Shown here piece after piece: positions 1 to 8,431 of a DNA stretch of 49,520 nucleotides (positions are counted from its first letter, which is position 1; every line of letters starts with the position of its first letter). The DNA is taken from the IMG/VR virus record IMGVR_UViG_3300021962_000167, positions 1 through 49,520 of that record. The stretch is one strand, 5' to 3'. The notes under the pieces are model-generated. The model was not told where the DNA came from. It saw only the letters and a list, made by a program, of their open reading frames with translations, and searched no databases. The position numbers and the translations under genes were made by a program. The stretch comes from a virus.

Positions 1-127
1 ATTATTGGGTTAAATGTAAGACAATCGCCGCCGCGACGACGATTACCGATGGAACAGACAGATCCGCAAAAAATGCTTTCGCTGCCCAGTGTTTAGGGTT
101 AAGTCCACCGAATAGCGGCAGATCTTT
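1..127. repeat. Direct repeat, left copy (127 bp exact)
   Basis: Bases 1-127 are identical to 46630-46756, read by eye; the first mismatch is at 128 (g) against 46757 (a). Similarity continues less perfectly to about 304. The repeat covers the 3' part of the 100-aa membrane protein gene. It begins exactly at the first base of the window, and 127 is a common maximum k-mer in de Bruijn assemblers, so the left end may be an assembly junction. Confidence 0.9.
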
Positions 128-304
128 GCGGAGCTTGCTTGGGGATGCTTTGATGGCGCGATACTCTGCTTGAGAGATCTCTCTGCCAGCAAAGAAGAAT
201 ATTCCCGCAACCGCGCCGATGAATGGATTCTTGCAGACAGCATATCCGATGCCTTGGAATGCAAGGCAGATTAGAATGTGGGATATGTTTAGATAATTTT
301 TCAA
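2..304 (-). CDS. Small phage membrane protein, copy 1 (100 aa)
   Basis: The protein has a hydrophobic N-terminal half (about residues 8-24 and 28-42), a charged central part with the segment AEYRAIKASPSKLRKDL, and a hydrophobic C-terminus (about 83-98), so it probably spans the membrane two or three times. A holin or fibre-linked membrane role is possible; I do not recognise a defined family. The start is TTG at 304, and its TTGA overlaps the TGA stop of the 47-codon gene just upstream, which indicates translational coupling. A second copy at 46631-46933 differs at only eight residues, four of them at positions 2-5. Each copy follows a receptor-binding spike gene, so it travels with the spike cassette. 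Confidence 0.75.
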   Translation of the reverse strand: MKNYLNISHILICLAFQGIGYAVCKNPFIGAVAGIFFFAGREISQAEYRAIKASPSKLRKDLPLFGGLNPKHWAAKAFFADLSVPSVIVVAAAIVLHLTQ

Positions 305-444
305 CGGAAAGCATCTCCGACTTCACGTTTTGCTTCGTTGATTAGCTCACCGATTAGTTGGGAGTAGGTGTTCGCTGTAACACTTGTGACTGTGTTTTCA
401 CGAAGCCTTTTGAGTGAAGCGTTTATGGATTCTAAGTATGTCAT
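301..444 (-). CDS. Small coupled protein, possible truncated virion protein (47 aa)
   Basis: This short gene starts with ATG at 444, overlapping the TAA stop of spike A as TAATG, and its TGA stop at 303-301 overlaps the TTG start of the membrane protein. The tight coupling on both sides argues that it is translated. The protein begins MTYLESINASLKRLRENTV and ends GDAFR. From memory this resembles the N-terminus of longer (about 200 aa) virion proteins of T7-like phages, which would make it a shortened relative. That is a family impression, not a search result. The second spike/membrane-protein cassette has an unrelated short peptide at the same place. Confidence 0.6.
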   Translation of the reverse strand: MTYLESINASLKRLRENTVTSVTANTYSQLIGELINEAKREVGDAFR

Positions 445-2561
445 TATATTAACCTGTATGCTCGCCAATTTGTTGTAAATGATCCAGAACTACATGCCAA
501 CTGAACACTGTTACCGCTTATAGAAAATGTAAATGTCGCTGTACCAACACTATTTTGGGAGATAATTTGAGGCCCACCTGATTCTCCTTTAATGGTTGCT
601 TCAGCACCAACATGGCCTCCAACATGAACAGCTACAACCTTCCATATTGCCCCATCTATCCCGCCATTAAAAAGACCGTTAGGCGTTGTATATATAACCA
701 ATCCGTCAGCGCCAAAATCTCTTTGATATTCTAATGGGTCACCAGAATTCTTAATATTATCAAGGTGAGCGAGAACTACATTAGCCGTATTGTTATTGTA
801 AAAGTTATTACCAACAAAAGCCTTACATCGAGCGGCAGATGAATTGAAGTAAACACCGTATTCTTGGTCTGTCCCAACATCATTACCGATGCTGTTCCCG
901 GTAATAGTAATTCCATAAGTATCTGAGGCAGAGACAAAAATTCCAGATTGCTCAGAAGGTATTAAGTTTGCACCATCATTGTTTCGCTCTACAACATTGT
1001 TAGCTACCATTGCTGGCCCGGCTATATAGATTCCTGAGTTTTTGTTGTCGTAGACTCTATTGTTTGTAAAATTAACTGGTAGTGTTGTTGTGCCAAGATA
1101 AACTCCAGCGGCTTGATTATTCCAAACCAAATTATCACTCACAACTCCAAAACCAACACAAGATATCCCAGTAGAGCCGTTATATCCTACTTGATTGTTT
1201 GTGAAAATACTGTCTCCACCAGCCAAGAATGCTCCAATTCCCTTGTTTGACAGAAAAGCGCAAGCACGAATATCCGCATTATTAGACGATATTGCTCCAC
1301 TGCCATAATCGTAAGATTTAATAGAAAGACCGTTTTCAGCAAACTTTACAACAACTACATTTTCTAATCTGACGTATCTCGCGCCAGATATTACAATACC
1401 GTTACCAGAAGTATTTGTTGTTGCTGCTGATGGAGCCTGTAGTGGGGATTTGTTGCCAAAAAGTATAATGTCTTTCAAACCAGAATGAACCCGATAGTCA
1501 CTAATGGTCTCACCAACGCCGGGTGAATAGCGAAACAAAATCATATCGGTGTTTGCGCCATCAGCAAGTTTTAGCGCCGACCCACCAACTTCAAATTTAT
1601 TATCAGTAAACTGATTCTTAAACCAACCACCTTCACCGATAACAAATACTCCTTGTGGAATTGTTAAAGTTGAGGAAACGATATACTCATTATTAGACGC
1701 TGGAATAAATACATTTTTCTTATCCGTCGCGGCAAAATCAATAGCTGCTTGAATTGCAGCAGTATCATCCGCAACACCATCGCCGACTGCGCCGAAGTCT
1801 TTTACATTAATAACATCAGCAAAACGATCTTGCAGATTGCGTGATTCCGTGGTTCCTGTGGCAGTAATAGGTGCAATTTTGGCCTCGGTGACAGACCCGT
1901 CTGCTATCTTGACGGTCGTCACCTCTCCGTCTGCAATCACCGTGTCCCGCGTTAGACCGATCACCACCTCGATAGTCGCCCCGGCAGGCGCAGCCGCGCC
2001 CAGCGTCAGCGCGGAGCCGCTGACGGTGTAGCTGTCTTTTTGCTGGTACACGCCGTCGATGAAGACATTCGTGCCGTTCGTGGTTCCCTCGGAAGAAAGC
2101 GTAAATTCGACGGCAACGCCGTCGCCAGTGAACCGATCCACAACAACAACATTGTTGTTCGGGATGCCAATGGGAACCCACCGCCCGTCATTCAGATCGT
2201 TTGCGACATCGCTCCCCGATGTATGCGCCTCAACGCACAACAACGTCCCGCCGTCAGACGTAACAATGTCACCCACCGCGTAGGCCGCGCCAGCGCCCCA
2301 CGCGCCTTTGATATTGCTGGGGTTCAGACCGATCAACGCAAGCGCGTCGTCTGTCATCGAGTCCACATTGACCACCGCAGACAGCTTGCCGTCATCCCGC
2401 TGGATCTCAGACAGCCGCGAGATCGTCTGATTCACAGACGACTTGATTGCCTCGTACTCGGCGTCAAGATCGGCGCATGTGTCTGCCAGCGTCAACTGCG
2501 GGTTCAGCGCGTCGGATGAGAAATTATTCTGCCGTTGGTAAAGTGGTGGGACTTGTGACAT
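444..2561 (-). CDS. Tail spike A, right-handed beta-helix receptor-binding protein (705 aa)
   Basis: The N-terminus starts MSQVPPLYQRQNNFSSDA and shares with spike B a conserved capsid/tail-attachment segment containing ADLDAEYEAIK and QTISRL.EIQRDDG. A linker with repeated KIADG-type turns follows, then RNLQDRFADVINVKDFGAVGD at about residues 240-260, the usual entry into a pectate-lyase-like beta-helix (Pectate_lyase_3 type). The remaining 450 residues are Asn- and Gly-rich helix rungs with no clear catalytic site. The start is supported by the leader CAACAACCAACAACC directly before ATG; no Shine-Dalgarno is visible. The DNA is GC-rich in the N-terminal part and clearly AT-rich in the helix part, which suggests an imported tip. 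Confidence 0.85.
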   Translation of the reverse strand: MSQVPPLYQRQNNFSSDALNPQLTLADTCADLDAEYEAIKSSVNQTISRLSEIQRDDGKLSAVVNVDSMTDDALALIGLNPSNIKGAWGAGAAYAVGDIVTSDGGTLLCVEAHTSGSDVANDLNDGRWVPIGIPNNNVVVVDRFTGDGVAVEFTLSSEGTTNGTNVFIDGVYQQKDSYTVSGSALTLGAAAPAGATIEVVIGLTRDTVIADGEVTTVKIADGSVTEAKIAPITATGTTESRNLQDRFADVINVKDFGAVGDGVADDTAAIQAAIDFAATDKKNVFIPASNNEYIVSSTLTIPQGVFVIGEGGWFKNQFTDNKFEVGGSALKLADGANTDMILFRYSPGVGETISDYRVHSGLKDIILFGNKSPLQAPSAATTNTSGNGIVISGARYVRLENVVVVKFAENGLSIKSYDYGSGAISSNNADIRACAFLSNKGIGAFLAGGDSIFTNNQVGYNGSTGISCVGFGVVSDNLVWNNQAAGVYLGTTTLPVNFTNNRVYDNKNSGIYIAGPAMVANNVVERNNDGANLIPSEQSGIFVSASDTYGITITGNSIGNDVGTDQEYGVYFNSSAARCKAFVGNNFYNNNTANVVLAHLDNIKNSGDPLEYQRDFGADGLVIYTTPNGLFNGGIDGAIWKVVAVHVGGHVGAEATIKGESGGPQIISQNSVGTATFTFSISGNSVQLACSSGSFTTNWRAYRLI

Positions 2562-2685
2562 GGTTGTTGGTTGTTGCTTGCCAGAGTGTAAAATGTTTGC
2601 CGCGATGTCAAGAAGGACTACTCAACAGATGACTGGGGCGAGGACTGATCAGAATGCGGGAGATGTTGAGGTATTTTTTCAAATT

Positions 2686-5124
2686 TTAAGCGTTTTGAGA
2701 TTGCTCTAATTTAGCAATCCTTTCTTCTGCTTCTTTTAGTTTGTCAACCAAGTAAGAAACAGCAGCCCACAGATACGGGGTTCGTTTGCCTTGGTCTACA
2801 CCCCAAGGCACATACACAGCACCCTCTGTTCCTTCCTCAACTTCTTCATCGTCCTTGAACCAACCGCCTTTAGTTGCGAGGTCTTCAGAAACTCCATAAG
2901 ATGTCTGCGCTCCCCATCCAACGGCATATCCGCCGCCGCGCTCTGGTTTCCAGTTAAATTCTCTAACAGGGTCTGCTTTTATTATATCAATGGCTTTTTC
3001 GGCGGGGTATTCTCCGATAAAGTTTTTTGCTTTTTCATCAGATAGCACATTGTATGCAGTTCCAGTCCCGCTTGTTGTAATTGATCCAACTTGGTTATTT
3101 GTGTTATGAAATGTTAGATGCTCTCTTGTCGAGGAAGTAATCGTTTGAGTTCTAATTGCTGCTGAAGATGCAGAAGCTACTGCAATGTGCATCTGCGCTC
3201 CCAACCCATCGATTTGAGAGGTAGCAGTATAGAGATAGTTAAGACCAGTATACTTTGTTGTACCAGTGTTGTTAAAATTGTACTCAACATTACCGACGCT
3301 ACCACCAAAAGTTTCAGTAAAATCACCGCCATTGTGAGCAGTCAAATAATTAGCACCACCTGCGTTGTATGATGTGACATATGCGCCATAATAATGATTA
3401 GCTGTGCCAGATGCGTTTGTTATTTGCAATGGATAAGTATTGGAAATATTATCAACAGCTTTTAGTGTTATATAATTAACATCCGCCATGTTGCGAGTGT
3501 ATTTGTCAACGAACATTCCAACATCAGCACCATTAACGTCGAAGTTACCAACCATCCAAACTGAGCTTGGTGGATTGCCATTAGCTACGTTTTCTCCAGC
3601 AGTAAAAGCAGCGCACAATCCCAATTTACTTGTAAATACATGGAAATACCCAGTCGTCCAGCTTGGCGCAGTTAATAGAGATTTATAAGCATTCGTTAGT
3701 GACCCACCATTAAATACTCCATTATTATTCCACAATGCATCCGCATCAGCATTAACATAAAGAAGATTGTTTTTATATCCATCAAGCCCCTCGCCTGACC
3801 TTAATCTTCCAGTTCCAATATAATATACCTTATTGGTGGTAGAATCATAAAATCCACCCGGAGGTCTGCTTTCACTTAAAATTCCTGCATCTTGAGAAAT
3901 GCCCCAATTAAGAAGGTTGGTGATCTTATAAACTTGAAGGTTGCCTGTGGCTTGTCTTACATAGGCCAACCAACGATCAGTATCTCCAAGACGAATAACG
4001 ATGTTTTCACTTGTGATGGTTGATCCAGTGACATCTAATACGGTAGACCATGTATTTCCGTTATCGACGGTTGTAAAAGCGTCGAGTCCACCAGCATCGA
4101 TGTACCCAAAACTCAAAAATCCAGTTGCGTCATTTCCGCCTTGACTGGCTGGAAATGAAATAATTCCTGTAACAGAAGCAAATGTATATGTTGTGCTTGA
4201 TGTGGGAACTTCTAATTTTGTCCATGTAACTCCTTCATCATCAGAATAAATAAACAGAGGAAATTTGTTGTTTGCGGGAGTAGCGGATGCTCTGTTACAG
4301 AAGAAACCAATTCGACCATTAGCCATTACTGCGAGCTTGTCTGGGCGAGAATCAGTAGTTGGGTCTGTTTGGATTAAACGATCATTTACCCAAGACAAAC
4401 CAAAATCATAAGAATCTGCTGCACGAACTTCAGTTCCATCCTCAGTTCCGTGCTGTGTTCCCTTACGATATATTTGAACCCATTTAGTAGAATTGGGTAT
4501 TTCCACAACAGAACCCCAAGCATAATGAGCGTCCCTTTTTTCGCCAGCTATTAAGCGCAATCCAGTTCTTCCGAATGGAGTATTTTCAGCCACTAATCCA
4601 AAGTCTTTGACGTTCACAACATCCGCCATGCGTGTGACAAGATCACGGGCGGTCGTTGTGCCTGTAGCTAAAATTGGAGTGGTTGCGACAATGGCATCGG
4701 AAAGACCGGGAGCGAGCTTGGCTGACGTGACGGCCCCGTCTGCGAGCTTGGACGAGCTGATTTCTCCATCGGGGATCTTCCCGGCGGTTATGCTGGCATT
4801 AGCGATTTTATCTGTTGTGACCGCCCCGGCGGGGATCTTGGTCGAAACAACCGCCCCGTCTGCAATCTTGACCGATGTAATCGCGCCGTCCTCCAGCGAG
4901 CCTGTTGCGATGCTGCCTTCTGGGATCGAGATGATGTCGTCGCGGAGCTGGCCGTCGTCGCGCTGAATTTCGTTGAGCCGCGAAATGGTCTGATTAACCG
5001 AGGTCTTGATGGCTTCGTACTCTGCATCAAGATCAGCAGCCGCCATGCCTATTGAGTAGTTGGGGTTCCCGGCGTCTGTTGTGAAGTTGTTTTGGCGCGT
5101 GTAAGGCGTTGGTGCTTGTGACAT
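2686..5124 (-). CDS. Tail spike B, sialidase-like propeller with S74 chaperone domain (812 aa)
   Basis: The N-terminal 70 residues are homologous to spike A (QAPTPYTRQNNFTTDAGNP, DLDAEYEAIK). About seven short DGAITS/KIADG-type repeats follow, then the shared hinge ADVVNVKDFG. The middle contains Asp-box-like motifs (SYDFGLSW, SDDEGVTW, DNGNTW) typical of bacterial and phage sialidase beta-propellers. The C-terminus has LSDEKAKNFI, matching the SD..K signature of the Peptidase S74 intramolecular chaperone, and finishes in a coiled coil (VDKLKEAEERIAKLE). The inferred job is a trimeric spike that binds or cleaves a sialic-acid-like glycan and releases its chaperone by autocleavage. I have not confirmed the full sialidase active site. 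Confidence 0.8.
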   Translation of the reverse strand: MSQAPTPYTRQNNFTTDAGNPNYSIGMAAADLDAEYEAIKTSVNQTISRLNEIQRDDGQLRDDIISIPEGSIATGSLEDGAITSVKIADGAVVSTKIPAGAVTTDKIANASITAGKIPDGEISSSKLADGAVTSAKLAPGLSDAIVATTPILATGTTTARDLVTRMADVVNVKDFGLVAENTPFGRTGLRLIAGEKRDAHYAWGSVVEIPNSTKWVQIYRKGTQHGTEDGTEVRAADSYDFGLSWVNDRLIQTDPTTDSRPDKLAVMANGRIGFFCNRASATPANNKFPLFIYSDDEGVTWTKLEVPTSSTTYTFASVTGIISFPASQGGNDATGFLSFGYIDAGGLDAFTTVDNGNTWSTVLDVTGSTITSENIVIRLGDTDRWLAYVRQATGNLQVYKITNLLNWGISQDAGILSESRPPGGFYDSTTNKVYYIGTGRLRSGEGLDGYKNNLLYVNADADALWNNNGVFNGGSLTNAYKSLLTAPSWTTGYFHVFTSKLGLCAAFTAGENVANGNPPSSVWMVGNFDVNGADVGMFVDKYTRNMADVNYITLKAVDNISNTYPLQITNASGTANHYYGAYVTSYNAGGANYLTAHNGGDFTETFGGSVGNVEYNFNNTGTTKYTGLNYLYTATSQIDGLGAQMHIAVASASSAAIRTQTITSSTREHLTFHNTNNQVGSITTSGTGTAYNVLSDEKAKNFIGEYPAEKAIDIIKADPVREFNWKPERGGGYAVGWGAQTSYGVSEDLATKGGWFKDDEEVEEGTEGAVYVPWGVDQGKRTPYLWAAVSYLVDKLKEAEERIAKLEQSQNA

Positions 5125-5171
5125 GCGCGGAGATTATTGTTGGCGCATGTTGGTTGGCAAGCGAAAAGTGA

Positions 5172-5190
5172 CGGGGGCATCTTGCCCCCG
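5172..5190. terminator. G/C-rich hairpin between small terminase and spike B
   Basis: A perfect 8-bp stem (CGGGGGCA, loop tct, TGCCCCCG) lies in the 199-base gap between the small terminase and spike B. It is followed by short T tracts in both orientations, so it could be a weak bidirectional terminator or attenuator. The same gap holds T-rich and C7/C9 homopolymer runs at 5241-5285, which are prone to sequencing error. I see no gene there. Confidence 0.5.
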
Positions 5191-5323
5191 CACTTGGTTT
5201 TTCAAAAATCAGAAATTTTGTCGGTGGGGGTGATGGAAATTTTTATTTTTTTTTCCGCCCCCCCGTGGCGGGGTTGCCCCCCCCCGCTTTGTGCCTTGTA
5301 TGGGCAGTGACAGGCGTTGCCTG

Positions 5324-5842
5324 TCAACGGCTTACGCGATTGTCGGGCGGAATGTTGGGCGCATTGCTGTCTGTCTGCACGTCAATCGTCGGCCCTACGT
5401 TGCGTAGCTTGGACAGCGCCCCTTCTCCGCGTGCGATGAACGATTCCAGTTCTGTCAGCGACATTTCATGCAATGGCCGCTCGTGCGCTGGTAATCCGGC
5501 TTTGTCTTGCTCGGCCTTATGTCCGGCGGCTTCCAGACTCCACTTGGCCGCTTGGAAGCGAACTGGCGCGGGATTGGATGGATCCGCCATGAGGTCACGC
5601 ATGGTTCGCAACCCAAGCGCGGCCAGATCCGTGTTTATGATGGCCGAACGTGCCGCATGAATTGCGGCCATGACGTGCGGCGTGCGGACTAACTCAACAG
5701 CCCTTGCTGCTGGCTGAGCGTATCCGGCCGCCTCGGCCGCTTTGGTCTGCGTCATGCAATCGAGAGCAACGTGCCGAACGAAGGCGGCCTGCATTGCTGT
5801 CAGTCCGGCGCTGTCTCCGGCGCTTGTTTCCATGTCTGTCAT
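5324..5842 (-). CDS. Terminase small subunit (172 aa)
   Basis: The segment LTAMQAAFVRHVALDCMTQT followed by KAAEAAGYAQPAARAVELVRTPHV matches the N-terminal helix-turn-helix of small terminases (Terminase_2-like: an ..F...Y......T.AA..AGYS..A...... pattern). It would recognise phage DNA and load the large subunit for packaging. It is the first gene of the leftward block; the large terminase (43083-44681) is on the same strand about 10 kb further downstream if the ends are joined, with spikes and lysis genes between. The start at 5842 has no Shine-Dalgarno. The gene contains several TCCGGC words in common with the rightward block next door. Confidence 0.75.
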   Translation of the reverse strand: MTDMETSAGDSAGLTAMQAAFVRHVALDCMTQTKAAEAAGYAQPAARAVELVRTPHVMAAIHAARSAIINTDLAALGLRTMRDLMADPSNPAPVRFQAAKWSLEAAGHKAEQDKAGLPAHERPLHEMSLTELESFIARGEGALSKLRNVGPTIDVQTDSNAPNIPPDNRVSR

Positions 5843-5902
5843 TGCTGGCCGTTAGCATGTCCGGCGCTTGTTTTCAAGCTATGAAAAAAACGAAAAAAGA
5901 TA

Positions 5903-5930
5903 TTGCACTGTACACGTTGTCTGGTATGTT
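5903..5930 (+). promoter_or_regulatory. Candidate sigma70-type promoter for the rightward MoxR/vWA operon
   Basis: TTGCAC (5903-5908) and TATGTT (5925-5930) are separated by 16 bases in the divergent gap between the small terminase and the AAA ATPase gene. The 16-base spacing and the -10 form resemble the leftward switch promoter at 22169-22196. Sequence match only. The rest of the gap holds a CAA-rich leader. Confidence 0.4.
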
Positions 5931-6018
5931 GGCCGCACCCTCAGAGCAAACAACAACAACAAACCAACCGCCGAACCGCTTAAAAGCTGGATCCGGCGAC
6001 AACAACAACAACAACAAA

Positions 6019-7188
6019 ATGACAAACGAAAACACCATTGCAGAAATCGAACAGCAACTCCCCCGCCCCGCTAAAATCGACAGTGCCAACCGCACACTGG
6101 TACGGCGCTGGCTGACAGCGCACGGCGTGCCTTACGCCATGGCCGGAAAGCTCACGGTTGAGCAGCTCGGCAATATTTACAATGAGCCGGATGCCGGAAC
6201 GCGTGCTGTCGTCATGTCAGACATGATCAACAGCAACGAAGCCAACAACGCCACGCCTCCGGCGGCTCCCGTGGCCGTGGCCGCTCCGGCGCCCTTGCCT
6301 TCCGGCGATGCACTGGCGGCGCTTGGATCCGCACTTGCGGCGCTTGTGCCAGCTCCGGCGATTGATGCCGACGCCGTCCGGCGTATCGTTCGGGAGGAGG
6401 CCGGAATCGCTCCAATCCGTGTCAAGATCGAGAGCGCCCATCACGGCGAGATTGACGCCGGAATTCAACATCGCGCGTTCCCGTCGCTCATGCGAAAAAT
6501 CGGCGCTGGCTGCAATGTCTGGCTTGCTGGCCCTGCCGGAACAGGCAAAACAACAGCGGCGCACAATGTGGCCAAGGCGCTTGGCCTTCCTTTTTACTTC
6601 AACGGCGCGATTGACTCGGAGCACAAGCTCCTTGGCTTCACCGACGCACAAGGCCGCATCGTTTCTCGCCCATTTCGGGAAGCGTACCAGAACGGCGGCG
6701 TTTATCTTTTTGACGAAGTGGACGCGTCACTTCCGGCGGCGCTGCTGGCGTTCAATGCGGCGCTTGCCAATGGGCATTGCGACTTCCCCGACGGGATGAT
6801 CGAGAAGCACGCCGATTTCCGTTGCATTGCAGCGGCGAACACCTACGGCCACGGCGCAACGCACGATTATGTTGGCCGTGCGAAAATGGACGCGGCGTTT
6901 ATCGACCGCTTTGTTGCGCTCGACTGGCCGACAGACGAAGCGCTGGAACGCTCACTGGCGCTGTCACGCATCGAGGATCAAGCCAAGGGCGGGCAATGGG
7001 TCTCGCACGTGCAACAGTGCCGTGCGAACGTGAAGCGGCTCGGTCTGAAGGTCGTTGTTTCACCGCGTGCATCCATCCACGGCTGCATGTTGTTGCAAGC
7101 CGGAGAGACTTGGGAGGACGCCGAAACCGCGTGTATCCGCAAAGGGATGCCGGATGAAGCATGGCTGTCAGTTTCTGGCCGCAAATAA
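6019..7188 (+). CDS. MoxR/CobS-like AAA+ ATPase (389 aa)
   Basis: The start ATG at 6019 follows a run of AAC triplets and begins MTNENTIAEIEQQL; the reading frame is open further upstream, but that part translates the leader. Residues 1-110 form a variable, Ala/Pro-rich region. The ATPase core follows: Walker A GPAGTGKT at 171-178, Walker B VYLFDEVD at 228-235, sensor AAANTYG near 273-279 and an arginine-finger candidate IDRF at 295-298. MoxR-family ATPases usually act as metal- or fold-inserting chaperones together with a vWA protein; here the vWA-like partner is the next gene. The target is unknown. Dense GCCGGA/TCCGGC words mark this gene. Confidence 0.88.
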   Translation: MTNENTIAEIEQQLPRPAKIDSANRTLVRRWLTAHGVPYAMAGKLTVEQLGNIYNEPDAGTRAVVMSDMINSNEANNATPPAAPVAVAAPAPLPSGDALAALGSALAALVPAPAIDADAVRRIVREEAGIAPIRVKIESAHHGEIDAGIQHRAFPSLMRKIGAGCNVWLAGPAGTGKTTAAHNVAKALGLPFYFNGAIDSEHKLLGFTDAQGRIVSRPFREAYQNGGVYLFDEVDASLPAALLAFNAALANGHCDFPDGMIEKHADFRCIAAANTYGHGATHDYVGRAKMDAAFIDRFVALDWPTDEALERSLALSRIEDQAKGGQWVSHVQQCRANVKRLGLKVVVSPRASIHGCMLLQAGETWEDAETACIRKGMPDEAWLSVSGRK

Positions 7189-7204
7189 TCGGGAGGACAC
7201 TGAC

Positions 7205-8053
7205 ATGATCACTAAACAAGTTAACAAACGCGGGCAAGTCGAGTTCGCTTCACCGTCAGAGTTGGCCGCATACGTCCGGCAGGAGATCAAAGCCGGATCC
7301 GACGACTATCGCTGCAGCAAGGACTGGACTGGCGAAACGCTTGAAGAGGCGCTGGAATTCACGCAATCCGGCAATCCTGCGCGCGTGCCGGAGGCGGAGC
7401 GTATGCTTGATCAAATCGAGGCCGACATGGAACGCATGTCGCCGGAGTGGACCAACGACGTGGCCGGAAGTCTGCCGGACGTTCCTGCATTTCTGGCCGG
7501 ATCGCCGGAATGCATGCGCCGCCGCGTGCAATCGATCAGTGAACGCGCTCCCGTGCGCGTTTTCGTTGACGTTTGCAGCTCGGCCAGCATCGACCACGAA
7601 TTGCTGACAAAACGCGGCGTGGCAGCGCTGGCGCTTGTTATGCAATTGATCCGGCAAGGGCGCTCAGTTGAGCTGTACACGTTCGCGTCACTTGACGGAA
7701 AAATCGGCGGCCAGTATTGCCCCATTGTCCGGCAGGAGACGGCCCCGATTGACATTGCCTCAGTTGCGCATTGTCTGACTTCATCCGGCTACAGCCGCAC
7801 ATTGTGCTACGGCGCTGGGCGTGCGCTCAACAACTACGGCGGCATGTTCTCAAGCCACTTTGTGCGCTACGGCACTTGGCAACAGCGCGTGGCCGGATCG
7901 CTGAAAACGCTGGCCGGATATGCAACCGACAAGGATATCATCCTGCCAGCGCCGTATGAGACTGACCCCCGAAGCAATGAACCGCATGGCCTTGTTTTCA
8001 AAGATCCGGCGGCATGGATTGCCGCATGCATTGCGGCTGTCAGCAACGACTGA
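7205..8053 (+). CDS. vWA-like partner protein (DUF7192-type) (282 aa)
   Basis: The ATG at 7205 is preceded by GGGAGG about ten bases upstream, one of the few good Shine-Dalgarno sites in the window. The N-terminal 110 residues include WTGETLEEALEF and VAGSLPDVPAFLAGSPECM, which I associate with a phage/plasmid family annotated as DUF7192. The second half looks like a von Willebrand A fold: VRVFVDVCSSAS at about 117-128 lies where DxSxS would be, with degenerate metal ligands, followed by alternating helices and strands. Together with the preceding ATPase it forms a MoxR-vWA-like pair. The function in a phage is not established. Confidence 0.7.
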   Translation: MITKQVNKRGQVEFASPSELAAYVRQEIKAGSDDYRCSKDWTGETLEEALEFTQSGNPARVPEAERMLDQIEADMERMSPEWTNDVAGSLPDVPAFLAGSPECMRRRVQSISERAPVRVFVDVCSSASIDHELLTKRGVAALALVMQLIRQGRSVELYTFASLDGKIGGQYCPIVRQETAPIDIASVAHCLTSSGYSRTLCYGAGRALNNYGGMFSSHFVRYGTWQQRVAGSLKTLAGYATDKDIILPAPYETDPRSNEPHGLVFKDPAAWIAACIAAVSND

Positions 8054-8092
8054 AACAACAACAACCCAACAACAACCCAACAACAGAAAAAA

Positions 8093-8431
8093 ATGGAAAA
8101 AACACTACACTTGATTGAAACAGAAACGGCGGCTTTTGACGCACGCCGATACGGGAAGCCGTGGATTGCCCTTGTTGATTTTTCGGAATCGACTTCCGGC
8201 AAGTTTACATGGGGAAACTGGATCGGCCAGAACGGCGAAGCCGGATTGCTTCTCTTGGAAGCGCCGGAGGGCGCTATCGTGGCCACTGGCCAAAAAGACT
8301 ACAAAGCGCGCAAATACAGCTCCGGCCCTTCATGGTGGAAGGTATCGCCGGAAGGCCAGCTTGTGCCGATCGGAACGCGTGCGAATGCCTACAAAGCGTT
8401 CAAGGCTCAACAGCAGGAGGGGGGGAAATGA
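8093..8431 (+). CDS. Conserved hypothetical protein (112 aa)
   Basis: The start at 8093 follows a leader made of AACAACAACCC units with no Shine-Dalgarno. The protein contains DARRYGKPWIALVDFS, GKFTWGNWIGQNGEAGLLLL and GAIVATGQKDYKARK, and looks like a compact soluble alpha/beta domain without catalytic motifs I can name. From memory, similar proteins occur on plasmids and in phages close to the GDWG protein that follows here. It overlaps the next start by four bases (ATGA), so the two are probably translated together. No function is assigned. Confidence 0.75.
   Translation: MEKTLHLIETETAAFDARRYGKPWIALVDFSESTSGKFTWGNWIGQNGEAGLLLLEAPEGAIVATGQKDYKARKYSSGPSWWKVSPEGQLVPIGTRANAYKAFKAQQQEGGK

Noticed and set aside
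1-304. Physical terminal repeat of a linear phage genome
   Set aside because: The second copy is internal (46630-46933) and diverges after 127 bases, so it is a paralogous gene pair, not a terminal redundancy.
444-5124. Diversity-generating retroelement acting on the spikes
   Set aside because: No reverse transcriptase and no template/variable repeat pair were seen in the window, although the coat protein recalls Bordetella phage BPP-1.
5241-5285. Terminator made by the T-run and C7/C9 tracts
   Set aside because: On neither strand does a T tract follow the G/C-rich hairpin; on the minus strand it is followed by A's. The homopolymers may be error-prone.
5704-6018. N-terminal extension of the MoxR-like protein
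   Set aside because: The upstream open frame runs through the opposite-strand small terminase start, the promoter candidate and the AAC-repeat leader; ATG at 6019 fits much better.
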